Positions 1 through 13,890 of a stretch of 64,000 nucleotides of DNA are shown in pieces. The stretch's first letter is position 1. Each line of letters opens with the position of its first letter. Made by a program: the position numbers and the translations under genes. The stretch covers positions 759,424-823,423 of the forward strand of contig VYZB01000385.1 of NCBI GenBank assembly GCA_013397455.1, written 5' to 3'. The stretch is from Crotophaga sulcirostris (lineage: Eukaryota > Chordata > Aves > Cuculiformes > Crotophagidae). The notes below the pieces were generated by a model that saw nothing but the letters and a program-made list of their open reading frames with translations, was not told the origin of the DNA and ran no database searches.

Positions 1-3000
1 AATTTTTCACCTTGAGAAGGCCCATCCTGGAGTAAAAATACTAACAGCAATTAACCATTCCTCAGAAAGCATCTGGTGCTGTTCTAACTCACAAATTCAT
101 TTGTAAGGACAGAGGTCATCAGCCAGAAGAAGAAACTTGGAAGCACACAAAGTGTAACACAAAGACAGGAATTTGAATATAGCAGAAAACAAACAAAATA
201 ATGAAATGGATCTGTGGTGGCCATGGCTAACGTGATACTAAAACCATTTTCCTTTATAAGTGGATGAACAGCGATGTAATACTGCAAAAGAAACAGCTTT
301 GTTATTTAGAAGACATCTTCTACATATTTCATAGGCCATATTTCAACATTTTCTTAGTGTGAATTAGATGCTCAAAGTTATTACAGCACTAATAAATGGA
401 GATGACAATGCAGTCATGCTTTCCTGAGTCCTCATTAACTTTTATGAGCCCATGCAAGATATTTTTGGAAAGACCACAGTTCAAGGTCTGATCTTTCCCT
501 TGGGACATTACTGCCACTTAATTTTGAGACAATTCTGATATTTAATTACATTCACCAGAAGACATTTAGATTTGTGCATCTCAGCCCACGTAAATTAAAA
601 ATATAAACAGGAAAATATTTCAGCATGCTGTGTGTCTGTCCTCCAGCCTCCTATCCCTCTCAGTTGCCATTCTGTAATTCAGTTTTCTCTGCTTGTGTTA
701 AAAATTCCCACAGCGACTGCAGTTTTCCTCCTAAATATTCCAGCATCACCTAATATCCTAGACTTCTGATCTATCATCAGCTGGAGCTTGAATTAAATTT
801 AACTTTAGAATAGTTTGTCTCTTAAAACCACTTTCTCCATGGAAACACTTCTATTCTATCATTTCTAATATAGAAAGAAAAGCCAGTTCAAGGTAAAACT
901 TGCGAAGTATGAAAAGCGAAATCTATCTGGAAAGACAAAACTGCTTTTTGTATGCAACTTGATAAATAAAAATCTAAAAACTAAATATAAAACATAAATA
1001 GTATTTATTTCAGTAGTACTGCACCCTTGACAAGAAACTTTGTATAAAGCAGCACATTTCACAGCCCGGCCTTGTCATACTTCCTACATCATTATGTCAC
1101 CCCACTTAGACTTTCTGAGTTTTATTATAGAAGAAAATGGTTCAAAAAATACATGCATATGTATATGCATCATGAATTTCTCTCACGTGGACTATTGTTC
1201 TCTTTATTGTTATTCAGGATTCCCAGGCAGGAACTACTACAGCAGCTGGATATCAAGATGCATGCAAAACTCCATGTCCATATCTGGCAGTCACAAAAAA
1301 ATAATAAAGTAATTACGCTGAATTGGTTTTGATGAATCAACAAACTGGTAACATTTCATGCAGCAGAAAATTTTGGTTCACTGGATATTGACACAAGATT
1401 CCTGAACTAGGAAGCTGGCAAGAAAACTAAAGCTAATCTGGGAAACTCCAGAGAAAGCAGACAAATACTTTCAAATATGCATTTGACTTCTTTTTTGGAT
1501 ACTGCCTCCAGAACTGGAAGTTAATGCCAGTGGCATGGATGAAATAAAAAGTGCCTTGTATTATCTGCTAAACTAACTCCATCGAAGCCAATTAGTTAAA
1601 CTAATCTGAATGTGCTCCAAGGCTTTATCACTTCAGCCTTGTCTTTTTTAATAAATCAAACATTATTAAGAGAGAAGTCAATAAAGTTACAGTGGAGTTG
1701 AGATGTATTAAAAAGAAAATCATGAGATATCAACAGATGACAGGTCCCAAGTTTGTTCTTTCATTTAAAAAATGCATAACATCCTCCATCCAATGAAACA
1801 GAGCGAAACAAAATTCAAGGAAGATCATTTGAACCTTTAAAGTATAACTGAAAATGTATTAGTGAAATTACTTCTTTTGTTCAGTCAGTTAAAGAGTAAT
1901 CATGAAAATTCAAACTAATGTACTCTTGTCCCATAAAATAGAGATGGAAAACAACAATTCACCTGAAAAAAATCACCATAAAAAAGACACAAATATTCAA
2001 ATAGGTAGAATCTGCTGCAATTTTTGTTCTCCTACACTGCTGGGTGTTTGGCAGAGGCCCCCTGCAGCTACTCCATATGCTGACCTCTAGCAAATTTATG
2101 GCAATGAGGGAGTGTTCAAAGATTATTTTGCACATTCTATGTATCAATAAAATATCGCCTTATGTGCCAAATCACCAATGATATAAACTGTTACGTCAGT
2201 TTTACAGTTTGGTTTATTAAAGTCTTCAACCCTCACACCCACAAAATGGGTAAGTAAAGGACAAATGTTTCTCTCTGCCTCTTTATGATGTCTCTGTCAG
2301 CAATGTGATCACAGTTACACAGTGTGGAAACAAATGGAAATTCTAACTAATGAAAAGATTAAATGCCTTCATCTGTTATTTCTAAGTTTTAATGAGATTT
2401 TCCATTTCAGCTCTTATTACTGTTTTTAAGAGATCAGCTGAAAAGGGAAAATTCAAACATGAGGTCTTTGACCCAAATTCATTGCAGGTAATCAGAAGTC
2501 CACAATAATGGGGAGAGTACTATTCCTTTAAAAGAGTATCTGACAATGAATATTTGAATTCTGCTTTTAAGACTGCCATAGTTAACACTACCATGGGGGC
2601 AGGCAGAGAGAGCAGAGCTTAAATAAGCTTTTTGTTGCAATGAATAGCAATGAGCTTGGTACCTCCTACAGACAGACAAGCTCATTAGTCAGAAGAGCTC
2701 AGCAAAACAATGCTATTTTAATGCTATTTTATTTTAATGCTCAGCGATTCTGAGAAATGGTCAAAACAATGCGGAATCACCACAATAACAAGAATACACA
2801 AGAAACCAAACTTTCACTTTTAAACTGTAAGTGGTCCACAGGTGGACTAAGGTTGGAAGTCACCAATACATCAGGCAAGACTCACAACATGGGTCATCAT
2901 TCATCAAATGTAACATTACACTTTTTTTCATTAATATTATGACAGTAATCTGTGAGGAGACAGTAGATCAGAACTTGCCTATAAAATTGTCCTGATCCTT

Positions 3001-6000
3001 TGTCAATATGTACCGAGCAGTTCAAATGACCACAACCACATCCTAACCTCTATTACTTTTACTTAAATTTGTGTGTGCTCTGCAGGGTGAACACATGGTG
3101 TAATTATCCTACTTGCCATGCTCCTTGGGGGGGGGGGTGGAGAAAGAAAGTTGCAGAAAGTACATAAGATATATAATATTTTCTTTTAAAGCTCTGGACA
3201 AAACTGTAGCTGACAGCCTAATCTGACAAAAGTAATTGCAAATGTTTGAGATGTTCTGTAGTTTACTTTTACATCTCCAAATCCCTGACCTAAGTAAAAA
3301 TCTATACGCTCCAAAATTCTTCAAAGATTGCTTCAAACATTCTTCAGAGAGCAAGGATTTCCCCCTAGGACCATAGAGGCTGATGAATGATGACCTTTTT
3401 TACAGCAAGGCTGCACATCAAATCCATTGATAGAAGATATAATAGGAAATTCAGATTTGGCTTCTGTTCGCAGCTAATCAACAAACATAGCAGGATGACA
3501 ATTTACAGATCTACATCACTCTAGAGAAGACCACAAGGATTTAAGCTTTCTGCAAAACTGGTTTAAGGCTACTTATAATGAATGCAACTCCTAATTTTCT
3601 TCAGTTTTGAAAAACTTTTAAATTTACATGTTTATTGTACATTTTTTTAAAATCTCTGTTTTCAAGTACTATAGTAGTGAGATAATCTGAATGCGAGACC
3701 TTCCCAAAAACCAGAGGTGTTATGTGGGTTTGTAGGTGCATCATAGAAAAGGTTCCTTTTACTGGGAGAGCAAATAGCCCAACACGACCTCAGAGAGGAG
3801 ATTACATTCTGCCCAAAAAGCAAAGCCTGAAGCTTTGACATTTCCTCATCGTTAAGATTTCATAGAGCCTTTTGTAAAAGTCAGGGCCATCCGTCCCTGC
3901 ATGCTGGCTCAGTTCCAATCTCTGTAATTACTCCCCAACAGCTTAAATTCCACTTTGACTTTGAAATATCTCCCTGTTCTTTGGACAAAATCCCTACAAC
4001 TTTTTATTTGCCTAGCATTTCTGCTTTTTGTAGAGATTCTCAATCAAAAATAATAAATGGGCTTGTAGGGAAGAAAATCTTTTAATAAATGTTAATAGAT
4101 GAACTCAAGTTACAAATAGTTTACTAATTTAACCTAAGCAGGCTGGTTTTAGGCAGTAAACTGCAAATACAGTTGTTACAGAGCAATTTTTTTTCTTGTA
4201 TTTTTTCTTAAGGTCTTCTGCTTTCCTATCACTATTTTGAGATTTGTATTTCCTCTGTCCCTCCTTCCAGCCTCCTTCATACAGCTGCTTTAAAAATCCA
4301 TGTACAGAGACTGGCCTTGCTACTGATACAGAGAGCTTTGGAATCAAAACTCCAACATCTTCCAGACGCAACTACAACAAAAATATATGCAAGTCTGGAC
4401 ATAAATATATTTATCACACTTTTTATTTTGTTTGATTTTTAATACTACATTCAATGAAAATAATATTTGCCACACAAAATACTGCAAGCAGAAAGAGAAC
4501 TCCAGGAATAACCATGAAGTTCTGCTTTGCCCTTTGGCCTTACCACAGACAGGGCCTGGATAATCCCCAAGTGCTGCTGGATTTCACTTTTAATTGGCAG
4601 ATAGTGAATTTGGAGTCGCTTAGATTTGATAGAATAGTACCTCTGTGAAGGAAATAAATTTTTTACAGACAAAAAATACAGTAAAAATATTAAATATATC
4701 ACTCTACTGCTTTACACAGTATCTCACACTGTGTAGAGTCTCCTCTGCAGTCACCAGAACTTCCTAGCACAATGAAGTCTGAGCTTGAGACAGTCCTAGA
4801 CAGCTGGCCAAGGTCACACACCACACCTGTGACCAAAACAGGCAGACTGGCCAAACCTCTTCCAACTCCTGCCTGCTATGCCTTAATTCTCAAACCAATC
4901 TTCCTCTCACTATGACATTCAAAGTCTTCTGAGCTCTTTTAAATATTGATACAGTACATTAATTTCTAAAATATTTGGGATAATGTATATTCTACAATGG
5001 TATGCATACAAAATATGAGTCATAACAAGAAGACAGAAAGGCCATTCACAGGGGCACTGGAGTCAGAAGCTGCTTAACAAGTAGCTCTATGTCACAGTTT
5101 TCTCAATGCCAGAGTGCTGGGGCCAGGCCACTGGACCAGAAGATGGGAACTCCAGAAGGACTGCACAGCTTACAGCCAGGATTTGTGCAGCCCTCCCAGA
5201 AGCCTGGGAAATACACATTTTTAAAGTGTCCTTGTTAACTTAACTATTTTCTCACATGTTTACAGTCACAAAGAATTATAAAGAAAAATCCTTAGATAAT
5301 TATTTTTTATGCTCCTTCTTGAATACACACTTGGGAGCTAAGGACATGTTAACTTGTTCCCCTTGAAATGCCAGTCCTTATCTATTGCTGCCTGATGTCC
5401 TGGCTGGTGAACAGGACACTTCTGCCAGCTGCAGCCACCATTTGCATCTTAGCTTTTTACTTTTTACCTTCAATACATCCCCTGCACCAATATTCTAAAT
5501 GTTTTTCTATGACATCTAGTGCTGAAATAATCCTGGGATTTCTTGCCACTTCCTACTTGGGACAAATATGTCCCATAGCCCATGCTCTTAGACAGCAACA
5601 TGAAGTGAAGAATACTGCAGGCAGAATTGTAACAGATCAGATGCTGCAATTAACAGAAGCAGGTAAGCAGGAAAGAGTTCACAATGTGCTGCTGCTAAGC
5701 TAGAGTTATCGTGCAAAGTTGTTTATTCCCACTGTTGAAAGATGAAGGATTCCGAACATTCTCTCTCTGAGAGTATCAACAGCTAAAGAGCAACACTAGG
5801 AAACCTGTCAAAATAGCTGACTTAAACCATTTTTGCAGAATAAGTCTCCCTTTTACAACTCCCTAAGTTGGTAGTGAGTGTAAAGAAGCACTCACAATTT
5901 TGACACCTAAAGTTGCTACACAGTAAAACACAAGGAACATCATGCAACTTGCCTCTATGGGTTGTCATACAGAAAAGGGTACAGCTGTCATCTTTGATTG

Positions 6001-9000
6001 GACTTCTAGTATCTACCTCCTTTAGTAAGAGATTTGGGAGACAAGAAGCCACCAAAAAGGAGCACCTGAGATAATTAATTACCTGCCACTAACTTCAGCT
6101 GTTCCAGATGTGCTGCTTAAGTGACTTCACGTCCTGTTCTCCCTGCTGACTCCACAAGATTTAGACAGCACCATCTGCCCCATTCCCACACTTTAGTTCA
6201 TAAGACTTTTTGTATATTTTAAGACAGCTTTAGTCAAGGACTTGGTCACCAGAAGCTTCTGCAGCTTTGCACAGGTGACAAGTTTATTTCAATTGAAATA
6301 TTGAAAGTTACAGTCTGCCTCAGTCATCCGCTTGCTTCTGTCTCCGACATTGCATTCTGCCATGCAAACCAGAATAAAAAATAATGTTTCCGTGGCACCA
6401 ACCAGCAGTACTGACAGAGTGATGGGTAACTAAAAGAACATTAGTGTAGTCTTGTTAATTTGACTTATGAGCATAATTTCAACTAATCAATTACATAGTG
6501 AATCAGATACCTCCACAACTAGGCTCAGTAAAGGCCCTTTAATTATCTTTGGCATCTGCAGCAAACAGCTCCTGCACTATGTGTTCCTCATTCCCATCAG
6601 TGTAACTTTATATTTTTTTTGGCTTTCATAAAACAGAAGTTATCACGTCAGCATCTCTGTGAACCTGTGAGCAACAAAGTGAGATAGCTTGTGCAGCAGG
6701 AGTTAAGAGCATATTTTCCTGGAGACAGTTTAAGCAGAGTTCACATCAGCCATGCTGCCAGCTCACTGGGGCATCTCCCTTGATTATAGATGTTTTATCT
6801 CAGAAAATTGTCAGGAGATAATTCTGCCTCACTTGTCAAAACAAAGAGTATCTAAAACTTTGAACGGCAACACTCGTACCTAAGTAAGAAACTAAAATAA
6901 ATATACCTGATTCAGCATTAGTCAGAACACAAAAGGGCTCAAAGGTTTATTAAATTAAAATTGAATCTGATTTCATTCTTTCATACAGACCAGCATAATT
7001 GTTGGCTATGTTAAACATCAGAATTCAATCCATTAATTATTAATTTAATAAATTCAGAATAACAGAGCTGATAAATGCCAGTAACATAGCATCTAAATTT
7101 GAAGAAAAATTAAGCAAAGCAATAAAATCCCATAGTTCACAATAAAAGTATGACTCCCTTGCACTGAGGTGAGCTGCACTCCCAGGGCTGCACCAGACAC
7201 TGCATTCTGAAAATGTCATTGTGTAACGATGCAGTTCACTCACCTGCCAGGCAAAAATCCACAAGAAGGAACCTTTAGAGAAAAGTCCATCATGATGAAT
7301 ATAAGCAATTACTAATTACATATTTTTTTCTGTTGCATACTTCTAGACCTTTGGAACGTGGCCACTGTTTTAGAATAGCCTGCAGTATGCCACAGTACAT
7401 GAGTTGAAGTAATTGTCCTCAGAAAATAGGGCTGTTTATATTACCTACATTTTCTTTTGGAATATTTATAACTGTGCCACTAGTGCACTGTGGTGTGGAT
7501 GAACGATCTGTATTTCATATTGATCTTAGGGAACTCAGCAAAGGCTTTCTTTAATCTATAATTAAAAATTAAAACCTTTAGGGGAGCTATTCATTTGACA
7601 GTTTTCTTCCTCCTGCCCTCTTCCAGTAATTAAGTTCTGCTAGCACTTTCAATTTTTATAAGGACTCAGCTTATTATATTTTTTTTCATATTTATTGCCA
7701 CAATAGAGCAAAGCCTTATGTGACAGAACAACTTCCATTTTAAGAATCCATACATGGCAATACTGACAATGTATTTAAAGTGTTTCTTATTACCAAGCTG
7801 TATTCTTTCAAAAATCTGTATTGCATATCCATCTGACTTTACACTATACCTGTTATAAGTAAAATCTACAGTTTGTAGAAAGAAGATTGTAGATATCACC
7901 ATTCTGAATTCCATTTTGTTAGTTTAAAACTGCGCGGTTTTACCTAGTAAATTCAATCTACCTGACTGTAAAAAGAAAGCACTGATACCACAAAGCAACA
8001 CCTAGTTATCACTTTACAGTCAGAGACATGCACAGATCAAGTCTCAATGTTTTGTGCAAGAGTATTCTGTCTGCGCAGCCCCAAAGGGACTAATGCTGAT
8101 CTTTGTATTAACCACACTTCCTACCCAAAGAGCTCAGAGCACATCTCTAGGGCCAAACATAATTCTCCCCATTTCCCAGGTGGGCTAGGACTCCATGACT
8201 AGCTCAAGACCCAATTCTAAATAAACAAGTATTTCTCTAGATTTTCACCAAACCTTTTCACATTAGACCAGTTAATATGCAGAAACACAAGCAATCAGTA
8301 ATGTCAAACAAGTAAGGTATCAAACTCCCTTGTGGCCCCAAATACATTTGACTTTCATCACTGCTTGTCAACTCTGAGATTGTTTGTTTACAATAGAGAA
8401 ATGTGGCACTTGGCACTTCCCTTATTAGAGTGGGAGCTCAGGAGGAGAACAGCTCTGCAGCAGTGCCCGCCTGTGGATAGGATAGTGGCACGCAGGGCTG
8501 GCCACTGCAGGGCTTGCTGGAAGTCACAGCTACAAAGCAGCTACAAGCCTTCCCCAAACCTGTCATTAATTACAACCATAGGACTTAAAAATTAATAGTA
8601 CAGATAGGATCTGAGTAACCCCCTGGTGTGTTACACGTTTTTTCTAAAAGACTCTCAGTCACTAGCCTGCAAAATGCTATAGGAGAGACAAAAATTATTT
8701 TAGTTAAACAGCCAGGGAGACACAAAGGATCACAGCTAAAGCAAGCAAATCACTGTGCTGCTGCATTTTAGTGAGCATTTTAGAATTTCAGGCCAGACTA
8801 CCTTTTTTTTTTTGTCAGTACTGATAAAGAAACATTAAAGAGTTTAGATTTTAGCCAGATTTAGAGTGTCGAACCCTGGAGCTAAAATGTTCAATGTCAT
8901 CAGCATTCTTCCCACTTTTATAACATTTATTTGAATGCAAAGCAAAGCTAAAGGCTCTAACAGGCACTCAAACAAAATAAAGTAGGTATTTAGAAAGACT

Positions 9001-12000
9001 CATTGGCATACATTTTCATGCCATACTAAGAGGTTAAATATATGTGCATGGGTAACATAATTAGTCAAAACAATTCTGATGAAGGAGATGATAAATATAT
9101 TTTTGATCATAAACAGAAGAACATGGAAGTTAATGTGTATTATCCAGGAGGGAAGGTTGTTAATTTAAAACGTGAGTGCACAGAGGTAAAAATCAAGTAC
9201 CTGGTGAATCTGGTGCCAGCATTGCCCACAACAGTTAGTTTCCTTATCAGTTCAAATTTAAAAACATACTATTTTGAAAGACATTTTAACTTCTTATGAA
9301 ATGGAATGAGAACATGAATACAGTGAAGTAATCTCAGCACAAACCCAAATCCTGTGACACCGACAATGCCCTGAGGATCACAGCCATAGCTTCAGAAAAT
9401 ATATGACCTTTTTTTTTCAAGAGAGTGCTTCGCTGTTTCGATTCATACCCTTGCATATTTATGAAGCTCAAGAAGGAAGTGAGGAATCTACTTTGCAGGA
9501 GAGTAACATGTAAACGGGATGCTGGGCCTGCTTATTTTACCTGGGATAGGAGGACTACAGGAAAATATTCTTGTAATCTAACAGACAGTGATCACTACAG
9601 TTACAGTGTTTAGACATAAAATGATACATGCCAAGGCTCTGTTTCTATGGGTTTTCCCCTCTGATATCTTTTACATTATGCTACTTCTTATTTTTCTGAA
9701 CTGAGGCAACAAGGCTGTCTTAAACCCTTCCACTAACATATGCCAGAAGAATAAAATTACACATTTTGGCTGTTTGGGGTTTTTTACTGGAGGCTGCTTT
9801 TCTTCTTTATCATTCCTTTTTCAAGGATGAATTTTTAAATTACTGGACATATTAGGATATATATTCTTCTCCTCTGATTGCCATATATTACAAAATCTGA
9901 AACAGGTCAATACTTTGAAATGTATCTGTTTCGCCACTTTAAAGCCAAAAGGCACCGAAGGCTTCCAATCTGCAAAGCCAGGTTTCATTGAAACAAAACA
10001 TAAGGAAAACTAGATCAAGGTCACTTTTTAAAGAAAGAAAACACAGACCTGCTGGGGTGGACAGATTAAAATTAAATTAAATGAGAACAAACCCTTTTCC
10101 CTTCCTACCGAGTCCTTGCACAGTGCTTCTTTCCACTGCTCTTCACTTCCTAATAGAGCAATTTTCAGTTCTTTCTGATATACAACAAATTCCCCAGGGC
10201 CATAAACAGCCCCTGTAGATGGGCTCTCCTCTCTCTCAGCCATAGGACTGGCTTTGGGCTTTCTCCTGCTGCAGGTTTCTCGTGGGCTGTGCCTCTCACC
10301 AGGGCTGCTTGCCCAACTGCCCTGTGTAAATGCAGCCTCCCCTTCCTCACAGCGGCACAGTCAGGCAGACACATCACCCTACCACGTGGCTGAAGCTGCC
10401 TGTGCATAGCTGTAATGCTACCACACCGTAAATGCTGCTCTGACATCCCTTGCACATACAAAAACATTATTTCTGGCTCTATAGCCCTTCAGAACAAGCA
10501 TGTTCCCAAGTTATCCAGTGAAGAAGCTCTCCCTCTTTGCTAAGATGCCAGCAGAAATGCTAAACTTACCCTCTGCACCTTTCATAGGTGTAGCCCAGGG
10601 GAAAGACTGAACCTGCAGGGCCACATGAAAATGTGCTACAGTGAAAAGAGAGAATGTAACACGCAGTCCTGTTCAGGCCACACGTACACAATCAACACAA
10701 GCTGTATAAAAGGCATTATTGCATGGAAAGCAATACAGGCCACAGTTTCAATTACATGGAGTATCATTCTACTATGTCAATTTACACTACATTTACTCAT
10801 GGCAAATGCATGATTCTGTAAGTAAAAATATTTTCATAGCACTAAAATTAATGCTGCTTTGTTTCACTGTACCTGACAAAGCAGCAGTCATGGAGAAATT
10901 GCACTGAAGCAGCAGAGAAGAGTGCATGTGTTGACCTTGTGAATGGGAGGCAAGTAAATCTCTATGGTTTTATTTTTCTTCTAGAGAACTTCTACGTTCT
11001 GCTGCTTCAATGCCTCTTTGCATGACTCAATGATCCTTGATTCCAAAGGGACATAAACCTTGGCAACTTTTTCTGTTGTTTCCTTATTTTCTCTTAGCTG
11101 TTATTGTGAAGATTTTGGTTTTTTATTTTGACCCATCAGAAGAAAAATCAATCTTACCGAAGAAAAGCAGAGAACTGCCTACTGACAATCAATGTTCATT
11201 TGACTTTTTCCTATTATTTAGAAGACAGCAAATGCCTCATTCTACTGTAATACTACTTGTATTAACATCAAGCATTCTCCAAGGTTTTCCATTTTACTAC
11301 TTAAGCTTGAAGATTTCCTTTTCTGTCAGTTCAGATTCTGCAGTGGTTGTACCATATGTGAAAGCAAATATTGCAGATTTTCTGTCCAGTGATCAAGATA
11401 TAACCGAGTTATAAATCAAACCTCAGATGGACTGAAGCAAAAAATCTTCATTAGATAAAAGGACTTGAAAAACTATATAATTCAGAGTGGCATCTCATGT
11501 CCAAATACAGCCATTTGCATATCCCCAGGATGGAATCTGACCCAGGAACCTGCTGTGAATATTTGGCACAGGTGATCTGTGCACGGGCAATAAATTCAGT
11601 GCTTCTGATACGTACTGTGTTTGCTAGCAGGGCCCATATACAGCAGCCCTCTCTGGCATGGCAGGGGGTTGTACAGCCTGTTGTGGTGTTTGGAGCACAC
11701 ATGGATGAGAAATGAGTAGAGGAGACCTTCCTACATCCTGGCCTTCCCTGGCTTTGTCCAAGCAAACTTTTCAAATCTTCTTCTATCTGTCAGTCTGTTA
11801 CCATCAGTTAGTAAACACTGGCAAATAAGTTAGAAAACACAGAAAAAAATTCTCATCCGGTTAAGAACCCAGATTCCAATTAAAAAACTTGGAAAATGGT
11901 CTGAGGTAGAGTAAATCATGCCATAAAAAATAATTTGCACTGAAAAATTTGCAGAAACCAATATATTCTCAGTAAGTTTCCTCACATGAATATGCAGAGC

Positions 12001-12346
12001 TCATTAAATTAAGGAAGGAGATACAAAATCAACAACAAAGGATATGAAGATTAATTAAATTCAATCATCATGGTATATATTGTTCTTTTTTTCTCCTAGG
12101 ATCAAACAATAAAGTTGATTTTAAAATTCTGTTCATCACCTATATTAAAATTGATCATCAAAAAACCTTGATTTTCCTCCCCTTTGGTAGACTCTCTGAT
12201 GAGCAGAAAGGACAGCATTATAACTGACATGTCAACAATACTGTAAATGGCTTTTCATACTTCAGAGGTGACAAGGATGTAATTGAAATTCCATGCTTAA
12301 AAGGCAAGGCAAAGGGAGCAAGACAGCTGCTATAACTAGATCTGCT

Positions 12347-12364
12347 ATAAATAAATAAATAAAT
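12347..12364. repeat. (AAAT)n microsatellite
   Basis: About four and a half tandem copies of a TAAA/AAAT tetranucleotide. It is a short simple repeat with no visible gene context. Confidence 0.85.
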
Positions 12365-13183
12365 AGAAGCAACTTTTCTGAGAAACAGGATACAAGTCCC
12401 CAAAGGGCAAGAAGTGGCTTCATTAATAGTGGCAACAGTGTCACAGTGAGTAACGACAAATACTACTCCTTGTGCTTGCAAACAAAACCAAGAGCAGCAT
12501 TTTTAGGGTCCTTTCAAAGTATACACTGCAGAAATCTCACTGGGTACCGTTAGATCGCAGCAAACGATTTTTTAGTTCCTTAAAATCTGTTCACTTAATT
12601 CAGGTATTTTCAGAGTGAAATCACAAAAGATGAGCTCAACAAAATGGACCAGTAGAGTAGTCTGTCTCTAGCCTAGCACAGTTAAGAACTGAGTGAGAGG
12701 AGTTCTAGCCTTTAAACTCAGGAAATGCTATGACTACTTCAGTTTCCTGGAGTGGACTCTCAGGGTCTCAGTGGAGGGTACCAAGTGCCTTTTGGTGAGG
12801 AGCCCATGCCAGAGACCACCACGCTGCTCTGACCCTGCAACCCTACTCCAGGGAGCACAGAATAAGAGCTGACAAACCCAGCCTGGCAGGGAAGGTGCTC
12901 TTTGTTCAAAAGTGGCTCTGTTCCTCAACAAACAAAGACAAAAAAAAAATCCATGAGAAAAATGCCAATCCAGCAAAATTCTGCAAGGATAAGTCAGTTT
13001 AGTCAGCTCTAATGACTGAAGCTTTCTGGCTTCTTGCCCACTCTCCTGTCTCCTTGCCATCCCATATGTCCTAGTTCATAGCATTTCCCAGTTTCCTGCA
13101 ACAAAACTGGCAGCTTGGAAGTGCCATCCCAGGGCGTCGTCCCTGCAAAGGTACAAAAAGGGCAGGCATCAGGGGTCGCTATC

Positions 13184-13211
13184 TATTATTATTATTATTG
13201 TTGTTATTATT
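13184..13211. repeat. (ATT)n microsatellite
   Basis: A TTA/ATT trinucleotide run interrupted by two TTG units. It lies about 430 bp from the CR1 fragment that follows. Confidence 0.8.
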
Positions 13212-13642
13212 TTAATAGAAACATCCAAGTGCCAATGAAGAGCATGCTGAGTATCCAGGTGTCTTCAGGAATGCCTCTACCTCCCATTACACCAAAGCCC
13301 TGAACTCCAATATAAGCAGTTAAGGGAAGGGGCCCTCAAGAATATTATTCATTTCCTCACTAGACACATAATTACAATTAGAAGAGATGTTTAAAGCCTA
13401 ATTAGCTACTGTCAGAACTTCACTAACCACTGTCAAAAGCAACCAGAGAAAATTAGCAGTGCTGATGTTTTGTATAGTCATTTCTAAATATTTTCTTTCA
13501 TTAAAAAAAGAGATTTTTCTCCGGTAAGATGATGGGGGAAATACAACAGAAAGAAGAAGAACGGAGAGGATTTAACTTAACAGAAAGAAATTAGAGCTTT
13601 TCTCCCCATAAAGAAACATGTTTTGTTACTGCCACAAGACTT

Positions 13643-13890
13643 AGATTCACAGTAGATTCACAGTATCACAAGGTTGGAAAGGACCTCTGAGATCATCGAG
13701 TCCAACCTATAAGCCAACACTAACACCAACCCATCATCTAAACCATGGCACTGAGTGCCTCATCCAAGTCTCCCCTTAAACACCTCCAGGGTTGGCGACT
13801 CCACCACTTCCCTGGGCAGCGCATTCCAATGGTTAATTACCCCTTCAGTGAAGAACTTTTTCCTAATATCAAGCCTCCTAATATCAAGAT
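13643..13890 (-). mobile_element. CR1 LINE, truncated 3' end
   Basis: The plus strand is the reverse complement of a typical avian CR1 3' terminus. It begins with a short tandem repeat (AGATTCACAGT twice), then the conserved block around GGTTGGAAAGGACCTCTGAG and ATCATCGAGTCCAACC. Further on come the segments that read CTGGAGGTGTTTAAGGGGAG and TTGGAATGCGCTGCCCAGGG on the element's own strand. The copy is severely 5'-truncated, as most CR1 copies are, and encodes no reverse transcriptase. At the 5' end of the copy CCTAATATCAAG occurs twice in tandem. It belongs to the same subfamily as the plus-strand copy at 53.5 kb. Confidence 0.93.

Larger units (their letters stand above)
1..13642. other. 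gene-free AT-rich stretch
   Basis: I see no splice-consistent coding exon, RNA gene or clear mobile element here. The longest open frames (for example 5368-5703 and 11037-11414 on the plus strand) lack recognisable domains and are the length expected by chance in AT-rich DNA. By synteny with other amniotes this should be intergenic DNA downstream of RSL24D1, toward UNC13C. Small items present are a G-run at about 3128-3137 and an AT-rich tetranucleotide repeat at about 12347-12364. A possible ancient SINE relic lies near 4795-4870, and another near 8121-8215. Confidence 0.6.

Noticed and set aside
5368..5703. 111-codon plus-strand open frame
   Set aside because: No family similarity that I recognise and no promoter or splice context. 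Treated as a chance frame.
11037..11414. 125-codon plus-strand open frame with hydrophobic segments
   Set aside because: No recognisable domain and no splice partners. Hydrophobic stretches are expected from T-rich DNA, and the length is within chance for a 64-kb AT-rich window.
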